A DNA stretch of 64,000 bases, taken from contig NC_035792.1 of NCBI RefSeq assembly GCF_001653235.2, positions 930,001 through 994,000 of the forward strand. The letters run 5' to 3'. This document shows, piece by piece, positions 45,610 to 55,803 of the stretch. The translations under genes were made by a program, and so were the position numbers. This DNA is from Pochonia chlamydosporia 170. Taxonomy: Eukaryota > Ascomycota > Sordariomycetes > Hypocreales > Clavicipitaceae. Below the pieces are notes generated by a model, which was not told the DNA's origin, did not search any database, and was given only the letters and a program-made list of their open reading frames with translations. Numbering within the stretch: position 1 is the stretch's first letter; each line of letters opens with the position of its first letter.

Positions 45610-46447
45610 ATGATGATCAATTCTTCACCAGAATATGCTATGTATGTAATTCCCTTCCTTTGCGGGGAGTAAACTTGAGACGCTTATTCTTGGTAGAACA
45701 AAGCCGGGGATGTCGCAATACTTGTCGAGGAAGCGCGAAAAGCCGCTCCGCACGTACGGGAGGAAGTCAACATCTACGCCAGAACCACGCGGCGAACCAC
45801 CGTCCAAGAGAGCGCGATTAGAACCAGATACACAACTAGAAATAAAAAAGAGCATTTCAACAGAGTCAACTCAATTACCGAAGGAAGAGGAGTCAAACTT
45901 GGACAAAGACACACAACCGCGGCCCAGCACAGAAGCTGCCTCGCGATCGTCCATTTTACAATACTTTAAGCCTTTAACCACGGACACAAAGCCACAGCTA
46001 CAGAAGGAAGATGAGCAAAGTAATGAAAAACCAATTATTTCACAAACGGTGCGAACGCGACGGAAACCACGACTGCTACGAATCCGAGCAACCTCCTTAC
46101 CGTCAGACGAGTCCGAGGACGCGGTGAGTCTCTCTGGCAGAGACGAAACCGACAGCAATGCCTCATCGCCGGACAGGAAGAGGAAGACGCTACATGACGG
46201 AGGGGACAACTTACTGAATCAGGGGCGGAGGGAAAGTGCGTCGTCGGATGCGAAGCCTAATGTTAGGACGAGGTCGAGGCGGTCGCCGGCGGTGCAGACG
46301 ACGCTGAATATTTCGTCGAAGGCGGCGTTTGCGGAGTGTAAAGTGTGTGATACGGTTTGGAATCCGTTGTATCCCGATGATGTGAAGTATCATGAGAAGA
46401 GGCATAAGAGTGTGGTTAGGAAAGCGAGGAGGGTGGATGATTTGTGA
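45610..46447 (+). CDS. stand-alone Eco1/ESCO-type zinc finger protein with PIP-box-like motif
   Basis: The main exon from ATG 45710 gives 245 aa. A likely upstream exon (45610-45641, intron 45642-45696) adds MMINSSPEYAI and TKPG in frame, giving 260 aa. The N-terminus has KREKPLRTYGRK, as often found near the start of cohesin acetyltransferases. Residues around 85 read SSILQYFKPLT, resembling a PCNA-interacting box. The C-terminus has TTLNISSKAAFAECKVCDTV and then DDVKYHEKRH, a C2H2 finger of the zf-C2H2_3 type found in Eco1/ESCO. The frame stops 24 residues after the last histidine and no acetyltransferase domain follows. The middle is acidic and disordered. Probably a nuclear, PCNA- or cohesin-associated protein; that role is inferred. 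Confidence 0.75.
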
Positions 46448-49071
46448 AATGATACCCAGTATACGCTGATAGATATAATAGACAGTGAAGATCTGTTATT
46501 TTTGGTTGAGCGTCGTGTGTGTTGTTGTTTGAGTTGGTGACGCCGGTTGGAGAGGGTTGAATTATGGGCGAGAGACAAGACAGCTGAATGGAAGGCGATT
46601 TTGACGGCCAGTTCAAGGCTGGGATTTATTGTCTATGGAAGTTGGAAGATGATTTTGCTCTTTTCACTGATTGGTTTGGTGCTACAACTTGTCAACTCTT
46701 GTGTGGGGGTGTCTTGTATGACAGATGGGTGCAGTTTCTATAAATGCATGGTGAGGACTTGCCAAGGCACGCCGTTCATTCTTCTTCGGAAAATACTGCA
46801 TATGATCATAGCAATATTTTCTACTCTCGCCAAAGGTTGGGGATCCCGCCATGCGCTCCTCCAACGCTGATGTGACGGAAAAGGAGGCGATAGCACAAAG
46901 GGCAAACCGAAATAAGAACCTTCGCAGAGCTGTAACAGGTGCGGTAGACAAATCGGTGAAGGAAATGTCCGCTTGGCTGAGGCAAAAGAGACGCGGACCT
47001 GCTCTTGTGGGCAGAAGGTTAAACTCGGTGCTAGTCGCAACCCAATCAGTACGTCACAGACCCTTTTTTCCTACAATACCACTTGCTTCGAGTTTGAGGA
47101 GAATAAGTACTAGTTAGTCTAAAAGTGTCCTTGAAAAGCTGGATTCTGCTGCATCTGTGGAGCCTTATGGAAAACCTGCGTCTGTCCTAGACGTCGTGGA
47201 TCGGATTCCGACCCAGCCGTAGTTGGGCTTCTGAACGGAGGGGGGCGATAATGCTAATTCAGGAGGTAGAAAGCCGCAGCGTCTCAATCAAGAAGACGGC
47301 ACTCAGCAAATAGACCGTCAAGAGAGCACCATACAGAGTGAGCGGTCTGGATGGTCATCATGCGTGAGAGGTGCCACGAAGTATTGAAATCTTTTGTCTA
47401 TGTTTAAGTGCGAAGTAGCGCCTGGAACGGCCCAGCGTGCCAACCCTGCCTTCGATTGAGCCACGATACGGGCGTATGGCCTAATACGAGTTGTGCATGC
47501 GGTACCCATGGGAAGAAGGTTGATATCCCCAATACGGTGGTACTTGACGGAATGGCTGGACTGGTCACCCGCGTTTACGAAGTACATAATTCTAATCGAC
47601 AGCTTGAAACGGACTATCAGTGTACATCGGAGGGATCACCAGGTGTTGAATTATTTTTCTATAGAAAATAACAGTTTGATACCCAGTCTACGGCTCTATC
47701 TTACCAAGTTACAATGCCTGGGGATGCAGCTGTCGCATGATACTTTGCAAATTGGATTCTGCGCCGTCACTCTCAGGCTCCATTGTAGCCGCTGCATCCG
47801 TTGATTCCAAAGCAAAAATTTGACAACGGCCCACAGCTCACTTATAATTCTGCAAAATAGTTATATCAACCAGGACCAGCCATGTCGTTGGATGTGCTTT
47901 GCAATATCACAGCTGCTTATTGATGGTGTTCCCAAAATAGCTGGGCCCATTAATTAGTTCAAAGTTGGTTTAGCTTCTGAAGAGCCAAGTGGCTGCGAGC
48001 TAGTCCTAATCAAGCGTTTCTCTTAATTGCCTATCTATTCAAGATCCACCAACGGCATTCATTGTTTCCGTTCTATTTTCTCTTGGGAGTTGAGGCTGTG
48101 CTGCCTTGCCAGCGAACCTTGCATCTGGGCAACATCTCTCGAGATGCGCCCGATCGCACGCTATTCCCGTGCCGCGCATTGAAACATTGGGAAACGTGGA
48201 AATGAGGAAGCTTGCCCGATCATGTGGCTGGCTGCCATGTGCAGCGCATCTGACTTGGTGGTGAACAGGTGAACGCCATCCACTGACTCGGTCAGCTCGG
48301 GCGACTGGCCGGATCAACTTGACGAGGAACTTCATCTTGCAATTTCTTTCAGCTGACTCAGAGGTCAAATCTTGACCTTGAAACTCATAGCTATTAGCAG
48401 ATGAGTATCACCGAATTCGTGCCAGCTAGGGAAGTTAAAGAAGCTACCAAAATCTCACTCGAGGTTCAGTCAGCAGTCTACTCTCTAGACGCGGACAACT
48501 CTGCAGAACCTTATGGAAAAGTATAACCTCGGCAATATCCCGATAGCGCATGACCAAGCGACCTATAGTAATTTCTGTGCCCGGCGATCCGGGACATGGA
48601 CCGGGCAACAAAGACATTTTCCCCAAGAGCGCGGCTATTCATCTTGCTGGGTCTCAGCCATCCCGGTTTTAGACGCGGTGAGACTGAGCCCCAGCTGTCA
48701 GCAAGCCACCCCGGCTAATAAACAAATGTAACCAATGGGAGCTGCACCGATATTTTGCAGGGCTGAATTACTGCTTTCTCGGGAAGGGGGCTTGGCAGGT
48801 GCTCCCATGTGTTTGTTGTTGGTTGTGGGGAATGAACTAGATGCTGTGCTGCGGATGATGCCCATTCCGGATGAATTGACTATATTGAATCGATGAAGTA
48901 GTAGAACTGTGTAAGTCTGTGGAATCATTTTGAGAAGGAATCAAGATATAAGGATGCAGCTGTTCCCATGAATCTAGAGAAATGAAAACAGACTCAGCAG
49001 TACAAACACCATCTTCTCACCACTACAACACATACAACCCAACTCTTCTCTCTCACTTACACTTCTCAAAA
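46448..49071. other. long intergenic region
   Basis: About 2.6 kb with only short, unsupported frames (e.g. 46851-47117 +, 47408-47671 +). Several stretches are A/T-rich. The right end holds the promoter of the cupin gene, with a long C/T-rich leader (about 49000-49070, TCTTCTCTCTCAC...) and the plus-strand ATG at 49072. Confidence 0.45.
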
Positions 49072-49854
49072 ATGCATCTGTCTACGATCTCCTCTCTCTT
49101 GCTCTTGGCCGGCGCCACTGCCGCCGCTCCCTCCAGGCGAGACACCAAGCCTGACGCCGACCTCCCTCCCGTCGTCAAGGTCAACACTCGCGCTGACAAC
49201 GTCGACCTCATCGCCAAGCTCATGACTGCCCCAACACAAGCCGACCGCATCAAGCTTCTCAACCAGCCTGGCGACTTCGTATTCGACTTCAACCCCAACA
49301 GCACCGTAGCTGGCTCCGAGTCCAAAGGCAAAGGCGGCGTTTCCGTCGCCGCCACATCCAAGACCTTCCCTGCCCTCGTTGGCAACGGCGCCTCCATGAC
49401 AGTCGGTTTCCTCGGCCCCTGTGGCATGAACACTCCCCATGTTCACAACCGTGCCACAGAGCTCAACTTCGTCGCCGAGGGCCGCCTCGTCACCAACTTT
49501 GTTGAAGAGAATGGCGCTGCGCCCGTCGCCAACACATTGTCAAAGTTCCAGATGGCTGTGTTCCCTCAGGGCGCCATCCACATCGAGTTCAACCCCGACT
49601 GCACGGATACCGTGTTTGTTGCTGGCTTCAACAATGCCGATCCTGGCGTTCAGACTATTGCCCAGAGCTTCTTCAACCTGCGGCCTGATATTGTCAGCGC
49701 TACGCTCGGCGGCGTGCAGTCTTTGAATGGTGCTGATATCGAGAGCTTCCGGCCCATGATTCCTGCGAATATTGCCCTGGGCATTGATTCGTGTTTGAAG
49801 AAGTGTGGTATTAAGCGCAATGCTAAGCGTGATATTAATGAGCTTTTTGCATAA
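49072..49854 (+). CDS. secreted germin-like/spherulin-like cupin
   Basis: A single exon of 260 aa. A clear signal peptide (MHLSTISSLLLLAGATAAAP) is followed by a possible Kex2-type RR site, so the protein is secreted. The cupin barrel has both germin boxes: box 1 MNTPHVHNRATELNFVAEGR (H-x-H...E metal ligands) and box 2 FPQGAIHIEFNPDC (third histidine). Two C-terminal cysteines (SCLKKCGIK) could form a disulfide. Spherulin/germin-like proteins in fungi are linked to stress and spore coats; some germins are oxalate oxidases or superoxide dismutases, but activity cannot be read from sequence. The upstream ATG at 48982 is in frame, but the signal peptide and C/T-rich leader support 49072. Confidence 0.9.
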   Translation: MHLSTISSLLLLAGATAAAPSRRDTKPDADLPPVVKVNTRADNVDLIAKLMTAPTQADRIKLLNQPGDFVFDFNPNSTVAGSESKGKGGVSVAATSKTFPALVGNGASMTVGFLGPCGMNTPHVHNRATELNFVAEGRLVTNFVEENGAAPVANTLSKFQMAVFPQGAIHIEFNPDCTDTVFVAGFNNADPGVQTIAQSFFNLRPDIVSATLGGVQSLNGADIESFRPMIPANIALGIDSCLKKCGIKRNAKRDINELFA

Positions 49855-50488
49855 ATGCATGAATAGAGTGGAGGAGTCAAGTACTTGCATTAGAGTGGCG
49901 TTGAGTTTGGCTGGGTGAGAGGTGTCAATGGATTTTTTTCTTCTTTTTGCCGACTTTGGCGTTTTAGAATTGCATAGAGGGCGTCTTTCTTGGGATACAT
50001 GGTAGATTCACCGATACCTTGGATAGATTCGATTAATTTTATCAACTTTTATAACATGTTTCGAACCTCTTCAGATTTGTGATGACGTTGTGGAGCTGAC
50101 GCGGTAACAGGGGGCAGGCATCCGGATTCCGAACTGTAGCTCTCCATGTTGCTTGAGTTGTGCATTGTCGAGAGCACCTCAACTTTGCGATTCAAATATA
50201 AAGACGATTCAAATACGTATGAAGATTGACCAAATCTGGTTGTTTGTCGTCCTGATAGACAAATGACGAAATGTTTCAATCTGCCACCTTGGTCTGAAAC
50301 AGGGGTCTAGTCTGGTCCAGTCCTTGCATGTGTAGACGCGGGGGGAAGGAGCTTTGGAGCTCCGCCACTCCACGTGCATGTCACAGGCTACTGCTCAGCT
50401 TGCAGCTGTCATCAACATCTTGTCAACACTTCGGCCGTATTTTCCTCAAATTGTGCAGCTCGTTTCACGTCATGAGACACCATCCACC
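49855..50488. other. intergenic and 5' leader of the ankyrin gene
   Basis: About 0.6 kb; 3' flank of the cupin gene and promoter/leader of the ankyrin gene. No coding frame is supported. Confidence 0.5.
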
Positions 50489-51259
50489 ATGTGAGTGCCA
50501 ACCTGGTGGTAGTTACCAACGCAGCAACTAATCTCTCCTTTGTATTTCAGGATCGACCCGGCCATTCGTCTGAGACGCGCTATTCATATCGGTGACAACC
50601 TCTTAGCCAAACGAATCCTCGACTCCCATCCGACCCTTCTTCACAATCCCGATTCATCATTGCCCGGACTATCCAATTCAAACCTACACCTAGCCGCATC
50701 CCTCGGCCACCAGGAAATATGCGAGATTCTCCTGAAAGCCGGCCATGAAGACCCCTGTCCTGCCCTCAACGAGAATCACCAGACGGCTTTGATGCTGGCG
50801 TCATCTGCCGGGCACTCCGAAGTTGTACATTTACTCTGCGAATACGATAGAAGCTGCATTCTACGACGAGATATTAGGGGCCGTGATGCCATCATGGAAG
50901 CCAGCATGGGCGGCCACGACACCGCTCTTCAGATCCTCTTGACATACGTGCCCGGCGGCCCACGTGAGGCCGTTCAGAGGGCCGATTTAGAAGGCAATAC
51001 GGCATTGCACTTTGCCAGCAGCAATGGGAATTTGTTGGGGCTACGTACATTACTTGCGGCTGGCGCCGATGTAGAACGGCGGAACATTTGGAACTGGACT
51101 CCTGCTGCTTACAGCGCCACTGTTCAGGCTGAGGTGTATCTCAAGGGCCTGGTGACGGAGGTGGAGAGACGACAGCAGCTGAAAAAGGAGATTGAAGCCA
51201 CCAAGAACAGAAAAGTTGGCACGGTACGAGTGGTTGCTGCAGACAGCGACGATGAATGA
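50489..51259 (+). CDS. ankyrin-repeat protein with start codon split by an intron
   Basis: The coding exon from 50551 opens with IDPAIRLRRAIHIGDNLLAK and has no in-frame ATG near its start. An intron with GTGAGT donor (50491) and TTTCAG acceptor (50550), containing AACTAATC as branch site, joins AT (50489-50490, context CCACC) to G (50551). This creates ATG ATC GAC. The product is 236 aa. Four ankyrin repeats follow, recognisable by NLHLAASLGHQEICEILLKA, QTALMLASSAGHSEVVHLL, AIMEASMGGHDTALQILL and GNTALHFASSNGNLLGLRTL, capped by AGADVERRNIWNWTPAAYSA. A charged coiled-coil C-terminus (VTEVERRQQLKKEIEATKNR) ends in acidic DSDDE. Presumably a soluble scaffold protein. Confidence 0.85.
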
Positions 51260-51967
51260 TGGAAGACTTTGTCCTCCGTCGCAGAAAGATGCATTCTGCT
51301 GGCGTTTGTGGGCGATGCAAAATATAATGGCAAGCTTGGCGAGGTGCAAGCTCCCCAAATCAGCCTTGCATACAGGGGACATATCCACTGCTTTTGATGA
51401 CGCATTTGGCATGGGCGTTACCCGGCTGAATTTATATGGCTGAGTCAAATTTGCCTCGCAATCACTCTACAGCCATGAGATATGATGACACGATGCCACG
51501 ACGGTAATACGGCAACTTTAGCTGGCAATTCTGACCTCTTGCTTTAAGTAGCCTCATAGTTTCTTGCAATGGAACTTATGGATCCATGTGTTGGCCACAC
51601 GGCGTACAGAGCTATTGTTGGCAGGAATGCCGTTGGACGAGCCGTCTGATCTATTCCGACCAAAGGGTCTCATGATTGATCACTCATTCTTATTTTGTGA
51701 AATGCACTTGCATCACTGATTCACGTCTTGCACGACATGATTGTCATACATGAGCTCTGGGCCAACTGTCAGCATCCCGCCTTCATCCGACTATAGTAAC
51801 TGTTGATCAGACTGTCGACATTGTTGGTATATTAAATTGATAGAGTGGTCCGGATGCACGACCTGGACTTTTGTCCCTTTTTCAACCCTTCCGAGTTCCT
51901 TTCAGCTGTGAAAACCGTCTTACCTCGGACATGCAACTTGCTTTGGAGTACAACTATTTAAACCCCA
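51260..51967. other. intergenic
   Basis: About 0.7 kb with no supported gene. TATTTAAACC at about 51955-51964 is too close to the next ATG (51968) to be its TATA box. Confidence 0.5.
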
Positions 51968-52596
51968 ATGTCTGCTTCTCCTCACGTCCAATACAGCACC
52001 GTTGATGTGGAAGAAGACTTCTTGCCACCGCCTGCAGTCAAACTCATTGTCACGCAATATCTGGCCACCTGCGACGATAGCTCGACTTGCGGGTTGATCA
52101 TTGTTGGTGCATTTTATGATCGCCAAGACCGACCACTCTGGAGCACGGAGATACTGATCAGCCATATTGAAGACGATTCGGGGTCAGATAGTGGTGACTC
52201 AACCAGTGACTCTGATACAAACTCTTGTCACGAAACTGAAGAAGGCGAATCAGACACTTGTGAGTAGCACCGAGATACTAACGCGATGGGACGTTTGCTG
52301 CCTTGGCTTGATTACGATCTTGCGTTACCAGCTGCCCATTCTTTGATATCGGAGTTTGCTAATCATATATAGTCACCATCCCCTTGGAAGACCCAACTCT
52401 GCATTTTGAACCATCATCCCATCACGAAGAGTATTCTCATCCCTTCCCTGTCCCAGTGCTGACAACACCGAATATATCGTATATTCATCCACCCGTTTGG
52501 AATCCCGTTGTGCAAGGTCCAGTCCCTGGACACTGGCAAGCAAGCTTCGACGTTGGTTCAGGCCGTTGGGTTCACACCTGGCAGCCTCTTTTCTGA
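51968..52596 (+). CDS. unrecognised acidic/Pro-rich protein (upstream member of an in-frame pair)
   Basis: Two exons, 51968-52259 and 52373-52596, give 171 aa; the GTGAGT donor and ATATAG acceptor keep frame. The N-terminal half looks folded (VEEDFLPPPAVKLIVTQYLA, CGLIIVGAFYDRQDRPLWST), followed by a Ser/Asp/Glu-rich acidic stretch (DDSGSDSGDSTSDSDTNS). The C-terminus is Pro/His/Trp-rich (SYIHPPVWNPVVQGPVPGHW, GRWVHTWQPLF). I do not recognise a family. The TGA at 52594-52596 is followed by 22 open codons in the same frame up to the ATG of the next gene, so the two may be one gene with a missed intron, a readthrough pair or a dicistronic unit. Confidence 0.55.
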
Positions 52597-52662
52597 TTAC
52601 CTCAATACCTCGTTTTATCCTTGCTTCTCTTCAAAGCCACGTCTCGCAAGAAAGTTTACGAA

Positions 52663-53418
52663 ATGTCTAGCGGTTGGAACCCGATTACCGGCCGTGACCC
52701 AAGCGGAGGCCGTCCAGCTCATGCTCCTTACGGAGCCCCTATTCCGAGCCAAGGCCAGCCCTACATCTTTCACTCTGGCGGGCCGGGATACAATTTTGGT
52801 ACAGTGCCTCACTACAACACCTGGGGAGGATTTTCTTACACCATGAACCCATTAGCAAACCCGGGAGTGTACCCTGTTGGCTATTCGCCTGCGCCTTCAG
52901 CTGGAGCTACAGGTGGCTACTACACTCAGCAGACGTTTTCGTACCAACCCAACGGAACGGGCAACATCCTCCCACGCCAGCCGCAGCCTTGGCCTGCGAT
53001 CGACCCTACGATGCCGGCGGCCCAAATGACTAACTCTACAGGAGGCGTGGGTTGCGAGCCCGGTTACAACCTGTTCTTTTCCGCCGAGCACACGAAGGCT
53101 CACGTTTTTCGGTCGAACACGCCCCCTTGGCAGTTGCCCGCAACTGCCCAACTTCCCTTCAAAGCCGTCCATATTCCCTGCAATACTACCCTCGAGGAGC
53201 TGCTCAAAGGGTTTGGATGTACGAACCCAGTTCCGAAGAAAAACAAGGTGTTTGAGATTCAGAGCGCCGGAGGAGGGAAATGGTACAAGGGCTTGGAAGT
53301 GAATGGTGGCAACAAGGATCTTATCAAGAAGACGATCAAGGATATTGGCTGGGACGCGACGAGAACTGGAAATCCGCGTGAAAAGCCAGTCGTGTGTTTG
53401 TGGTTTTGCAAGGATTAA
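52663..53418 (+). CDS. conserved-looking fungal protein, Pro/Gly/Tyr-rich with folded C-terminal domain
   Basis: A single frame of 251 aa from ATG 52663. The first 130 residues are low-complexity Pro/Gly/Tyr/Asn (GYPVGYSPAP-like, GGYYTQQTFSYQPNGTGN). The C-terminal 120 residues appear folded: GYNLFFSAEHTKAHVFRSN, FKAVHIPCNTTLEELLKGFG, KKNKVFEIQSAGGGKWYKGL, and a C-terminus ending KPVVCLWFCKD. The domain resembles a small hypothetical module I have seen in other ascomycetes but cannot name. Only 66 bp and one stop separate it from the preceding gene in the same frame. Confidence 0.65.
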   Translation: MSSGWNPITGRDPSGGRPAHAPYGAPIPSQGQPYIFHSGGPGYNFGTVPHYNTWGGFSYTMNPLANPGVYPVGYSPAPSAGATGGYYTQQTFSYQPNGTGNILPRQPQPWPAIDPTMPAAQMTNSTGGVGCEPGYNLFFSAEHTKAHVFRSNTPPWQLPATAQLPFKAVHIPCNTTLEELLKGFGCTNPVPKKNKVFEIQSAGGGKWYKGLEVNGGNKDLIKKTIKDIGWDATRTGNPREKPVVCLWFCKD

Positions 53419-54405
53419 GGTGTTTTTGCCAGCTGATGCTGATGGTTTGTTGGGCGCACTTGGTTTGCTTGGTAGTGGATATATTTTAGTGGGATGAAGG
53501 CATAGGGGGGATACGACTGACGACATCTTCTTTTGCGGCGGCATGGTGTGCAAGGCTATTACGGTTGAAATTTTTAGTTTGGGGCGAGGGTAGTAACAGG
53601 GAAATTGGCTGGACTGTTGATGTGTTGATGGGGATATGAGTCTTTTGCGGACCTTTCGAATAGTCTCACTCAGTAGCAATTGTGATTTAAATTGGCATGA
53701 CTTTGAGTTTGAAAGCATGATTGGTGATGATGACCTGAACGATCAACAACGAGTTGACAAACCTATGAATGACTTGGTGTCACACACTTGGACAAAAGTC
53801 GATTTCAGAGCCCAGCGTCTTCAAAATTAAGTGTGACTTGGATTATTCACACCAGTCCATTTGCTGCTAGACCGCCAAAATAGCCGAACGCGAAGGCATT
53901 TAGACTTGCAACGAGTTGTGTCGATCGCAGGTGCTATTCTGCCTAAACTCGTGGTTGTTCGCTCGCTGCAACGTTTTGGTGCAACAATCCATTTGCCATC
54001 ATCTCCGGTTTGTTTAAGACGGTGTGTATAAGAGTGATAGCCATTCGAATAAGTTGGAAATGAGATACTTGCTGGCTTCGGGAACTTTCTACGGTTCTCT
54101 TCTGCCTTTGAATTCCCGACTTGACAAGCCTTGCTAATCAACCTGGACTTGTGGGTGTAACTATTTAGCTACTCAGACAACAAGCTGAGGTTGTAATTAT
54201 CACCGGCATAGTAGACACTTTGCCGGAGTGTTGGCTATAATGGTGCTGTTATAGTTTATCATGCAATGTTGAGAGCTCGGTAAGCTTCCGAGCATCAAGA
54301 TACGCCACAATGTTTCTATAAACCAATTCACATTGCAACTATCCAAGACTTGTATGAACAGGCTAAACTGCATCACAAGTTATCCTATCCACCCATCATA
54401 CACAA
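53419..54405. other. intergenic between two convergent genes
   Basis: About 1 kb shared by the 3' ends of the preceding plus gene and the following minus gene. No credible coding frame. Confidence 0.5.
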
Positions 54406-55152
54406 CTAGCAAATATTGCCATTGTTACAATTCTGCTGACAGTTGTACGCCCCATCCAAACCCCTATCCTTCCCATACATATCATACCCCTGAAACCACC
54501 CATTCAGCGTCTCATGTAAATAATTCAAGTTCTGCGGCACCCCATGATCCTTACCCTCCTGCGAGCACGGATAACCCTCCGTCAGCCCTTTCCCGCCATT
54601 AAGTCCCGTGCCATCACCCGCCGTGAACCACCCGTTATACGAGCCCAGCGCATGAACCGCATTCCCCTGCGACGAATCCAGCGCCGCGCGCAAGACGTGC
54701 GCGCCACAGTCGACGTTATCCTGAATAGGGTACTGGCAGCTATTCTTGCCGTTTTGGCAGTTCCCAGGGTCGCACTGCATGAGGCCGGGCGTCGGACCGC
54801 CCTCGTCGGCGTTGCAAGATGATTCCTGCATGGCGATGAAGGCCAGGATCGCGGGGTCGATGTTGTACTTTTGGCCGGCGCTCTTGAAGTACTGGTCGTA
54901 CTTTTGGCAGGGTTTCCCGACGCCGTTGTAGTAGTCTGAGAGGGAGATGTGCGCCAGCTTGTTGATGTCTAGGAAGGGGGGCTCCCAGCCGTTCCCCTTG
55001 ACGCCCGTGTTGAGCCATTCCTCTGAGCCGTTGGGACCGCAGGCGTTGGAGCCGCCGGTCGTAGGTTCACATGCGCCTTGGGCGTCGGGGTTTGTTGCCG
55101 CGCTGGCTAGGTTGGCGAGGAGGATGGCCTTGCTGGTGTTTGAGAGATGCAT
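54406..55152 (-). CDS. secreted lysozyme-like/lytic transglycosylase-fold protein (GH23-like)
   Basis: A single exon of 248 aa. The N-terminal hydrophobic segment (MHLSNTSKAILLANLASAAT) is a likely signal peptide. The core holds QKYNIDPAILAFIAMQESSC, where the Glu of MQESS matches the catalytic Glu of the soluble lytic transglycosylase fold. GPTPGLMQCDPGNC (the G-LMQ segment) and VLRAALDSSQGNAVHALGSY (helix with the SYNG element) follow. Cysteines are numerous (CQKY, SSCN, QCDPGNCQNGKNSC, CNNGNIC), fitting disulfide bonds in a secreted enzyme. Such fungal GH23-like proteins probably cleave bacterial peptidoglycan or chitin-related glycans; the substrate is not provable here. It is divergent from a GH75 chitosanase across a 0.65 kb shared promoter region. 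Confidence 0.85.
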   Translation of the reverse strand: MHLSNTSKAILLANLASAATNPDAQGACEPTTGGSNACGPNGSEEWLNTGVKGNGWEPPFLDINKLAHISLSDYYNGVGKPCQKYDQYFKSAGQKYNIDPAILAFIAMQESSCNADEGGPTPGLMQCDPGNCQNGKNSCQYPIQDNVDCGAHVLRAALDSSQGNAVHALGSYNGWFTAGDGTGLNGGKGLTEGYPCSQEGKDHGVPQNLNYLHETLNGWFQGYDMYGKDRGLDGAYNCQQNCNNGNIC

Positions 55153-55803
55153 TGTGAAGATGAGATGTGGATCGAAACGAAACTCGTTGAAACGCGAAAC
55201 TCGTCCATTTTAAATAGTATTTTCTTTTCTAAACTACCTAGTTTCTAAGCAACGTGAGAAATCGACGCTTGAATAATGTATCCTTCTTGAGTTACTCGTG
55301 TCTTTGAGTTGCGGTTCACCAAACATGATAGGAGGACTTAAGTTGGTCCGGCACATTGCCGATCACCAGCTCCCAAACAGGGACTCAGATCGACAGGGCC
55401 GACCACAATGCGACCCTCTGACAGAGGCTACGGAGGACGAATTTGTCCTAATTGGGCAACTGGCCTGGTTTGTGGACTAGCCAGAGTTTGGGGGTTCGGC
55501 CCGTCTGGTATTCAGGACGGGGGCGAAGAGCTTTACGGATCTCTTCTCCACCGTTGAGACACGCTTTCCGGGGATGGGGGCTCCATTCCTGCAACTTTGT
55601 TCTTGATCCTTGGTATTTTATGCTTGATGATGGATGGGGTAGGATTTGCGGTGATGGCGCCGGTGTTTGCCGGTGTTTGTTTCAGAGTGAAGAGAAGATG
55701 GGATACATATATAAGATATCTCAAGTTTATCAAGTTGGCAAAACAAATCGAGGAGATAAAAGTAGAGTAGAAACACAGTTTAACCGCAACTCTAATTCCC
55801 ACA
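55153..55803. promoter_or_regulatory. shared divergent promoter region of the GH23-like and GH75 genes
   Basis: About 0.65 kb between the start codons of two secreted glycan hydrolases transcribed away from each other. TATTTTAAAT-like sequence lies about 55 bp upstream of the minus-strand gene (TTTTAAATAG near 55209-55218), and GGGATACATATATAAGATATC near 55700-55720 is a TATA candidate for the plus-strand gene, about 95 bp before its ATG. No frame inside is supported. Confidence 0.5.
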
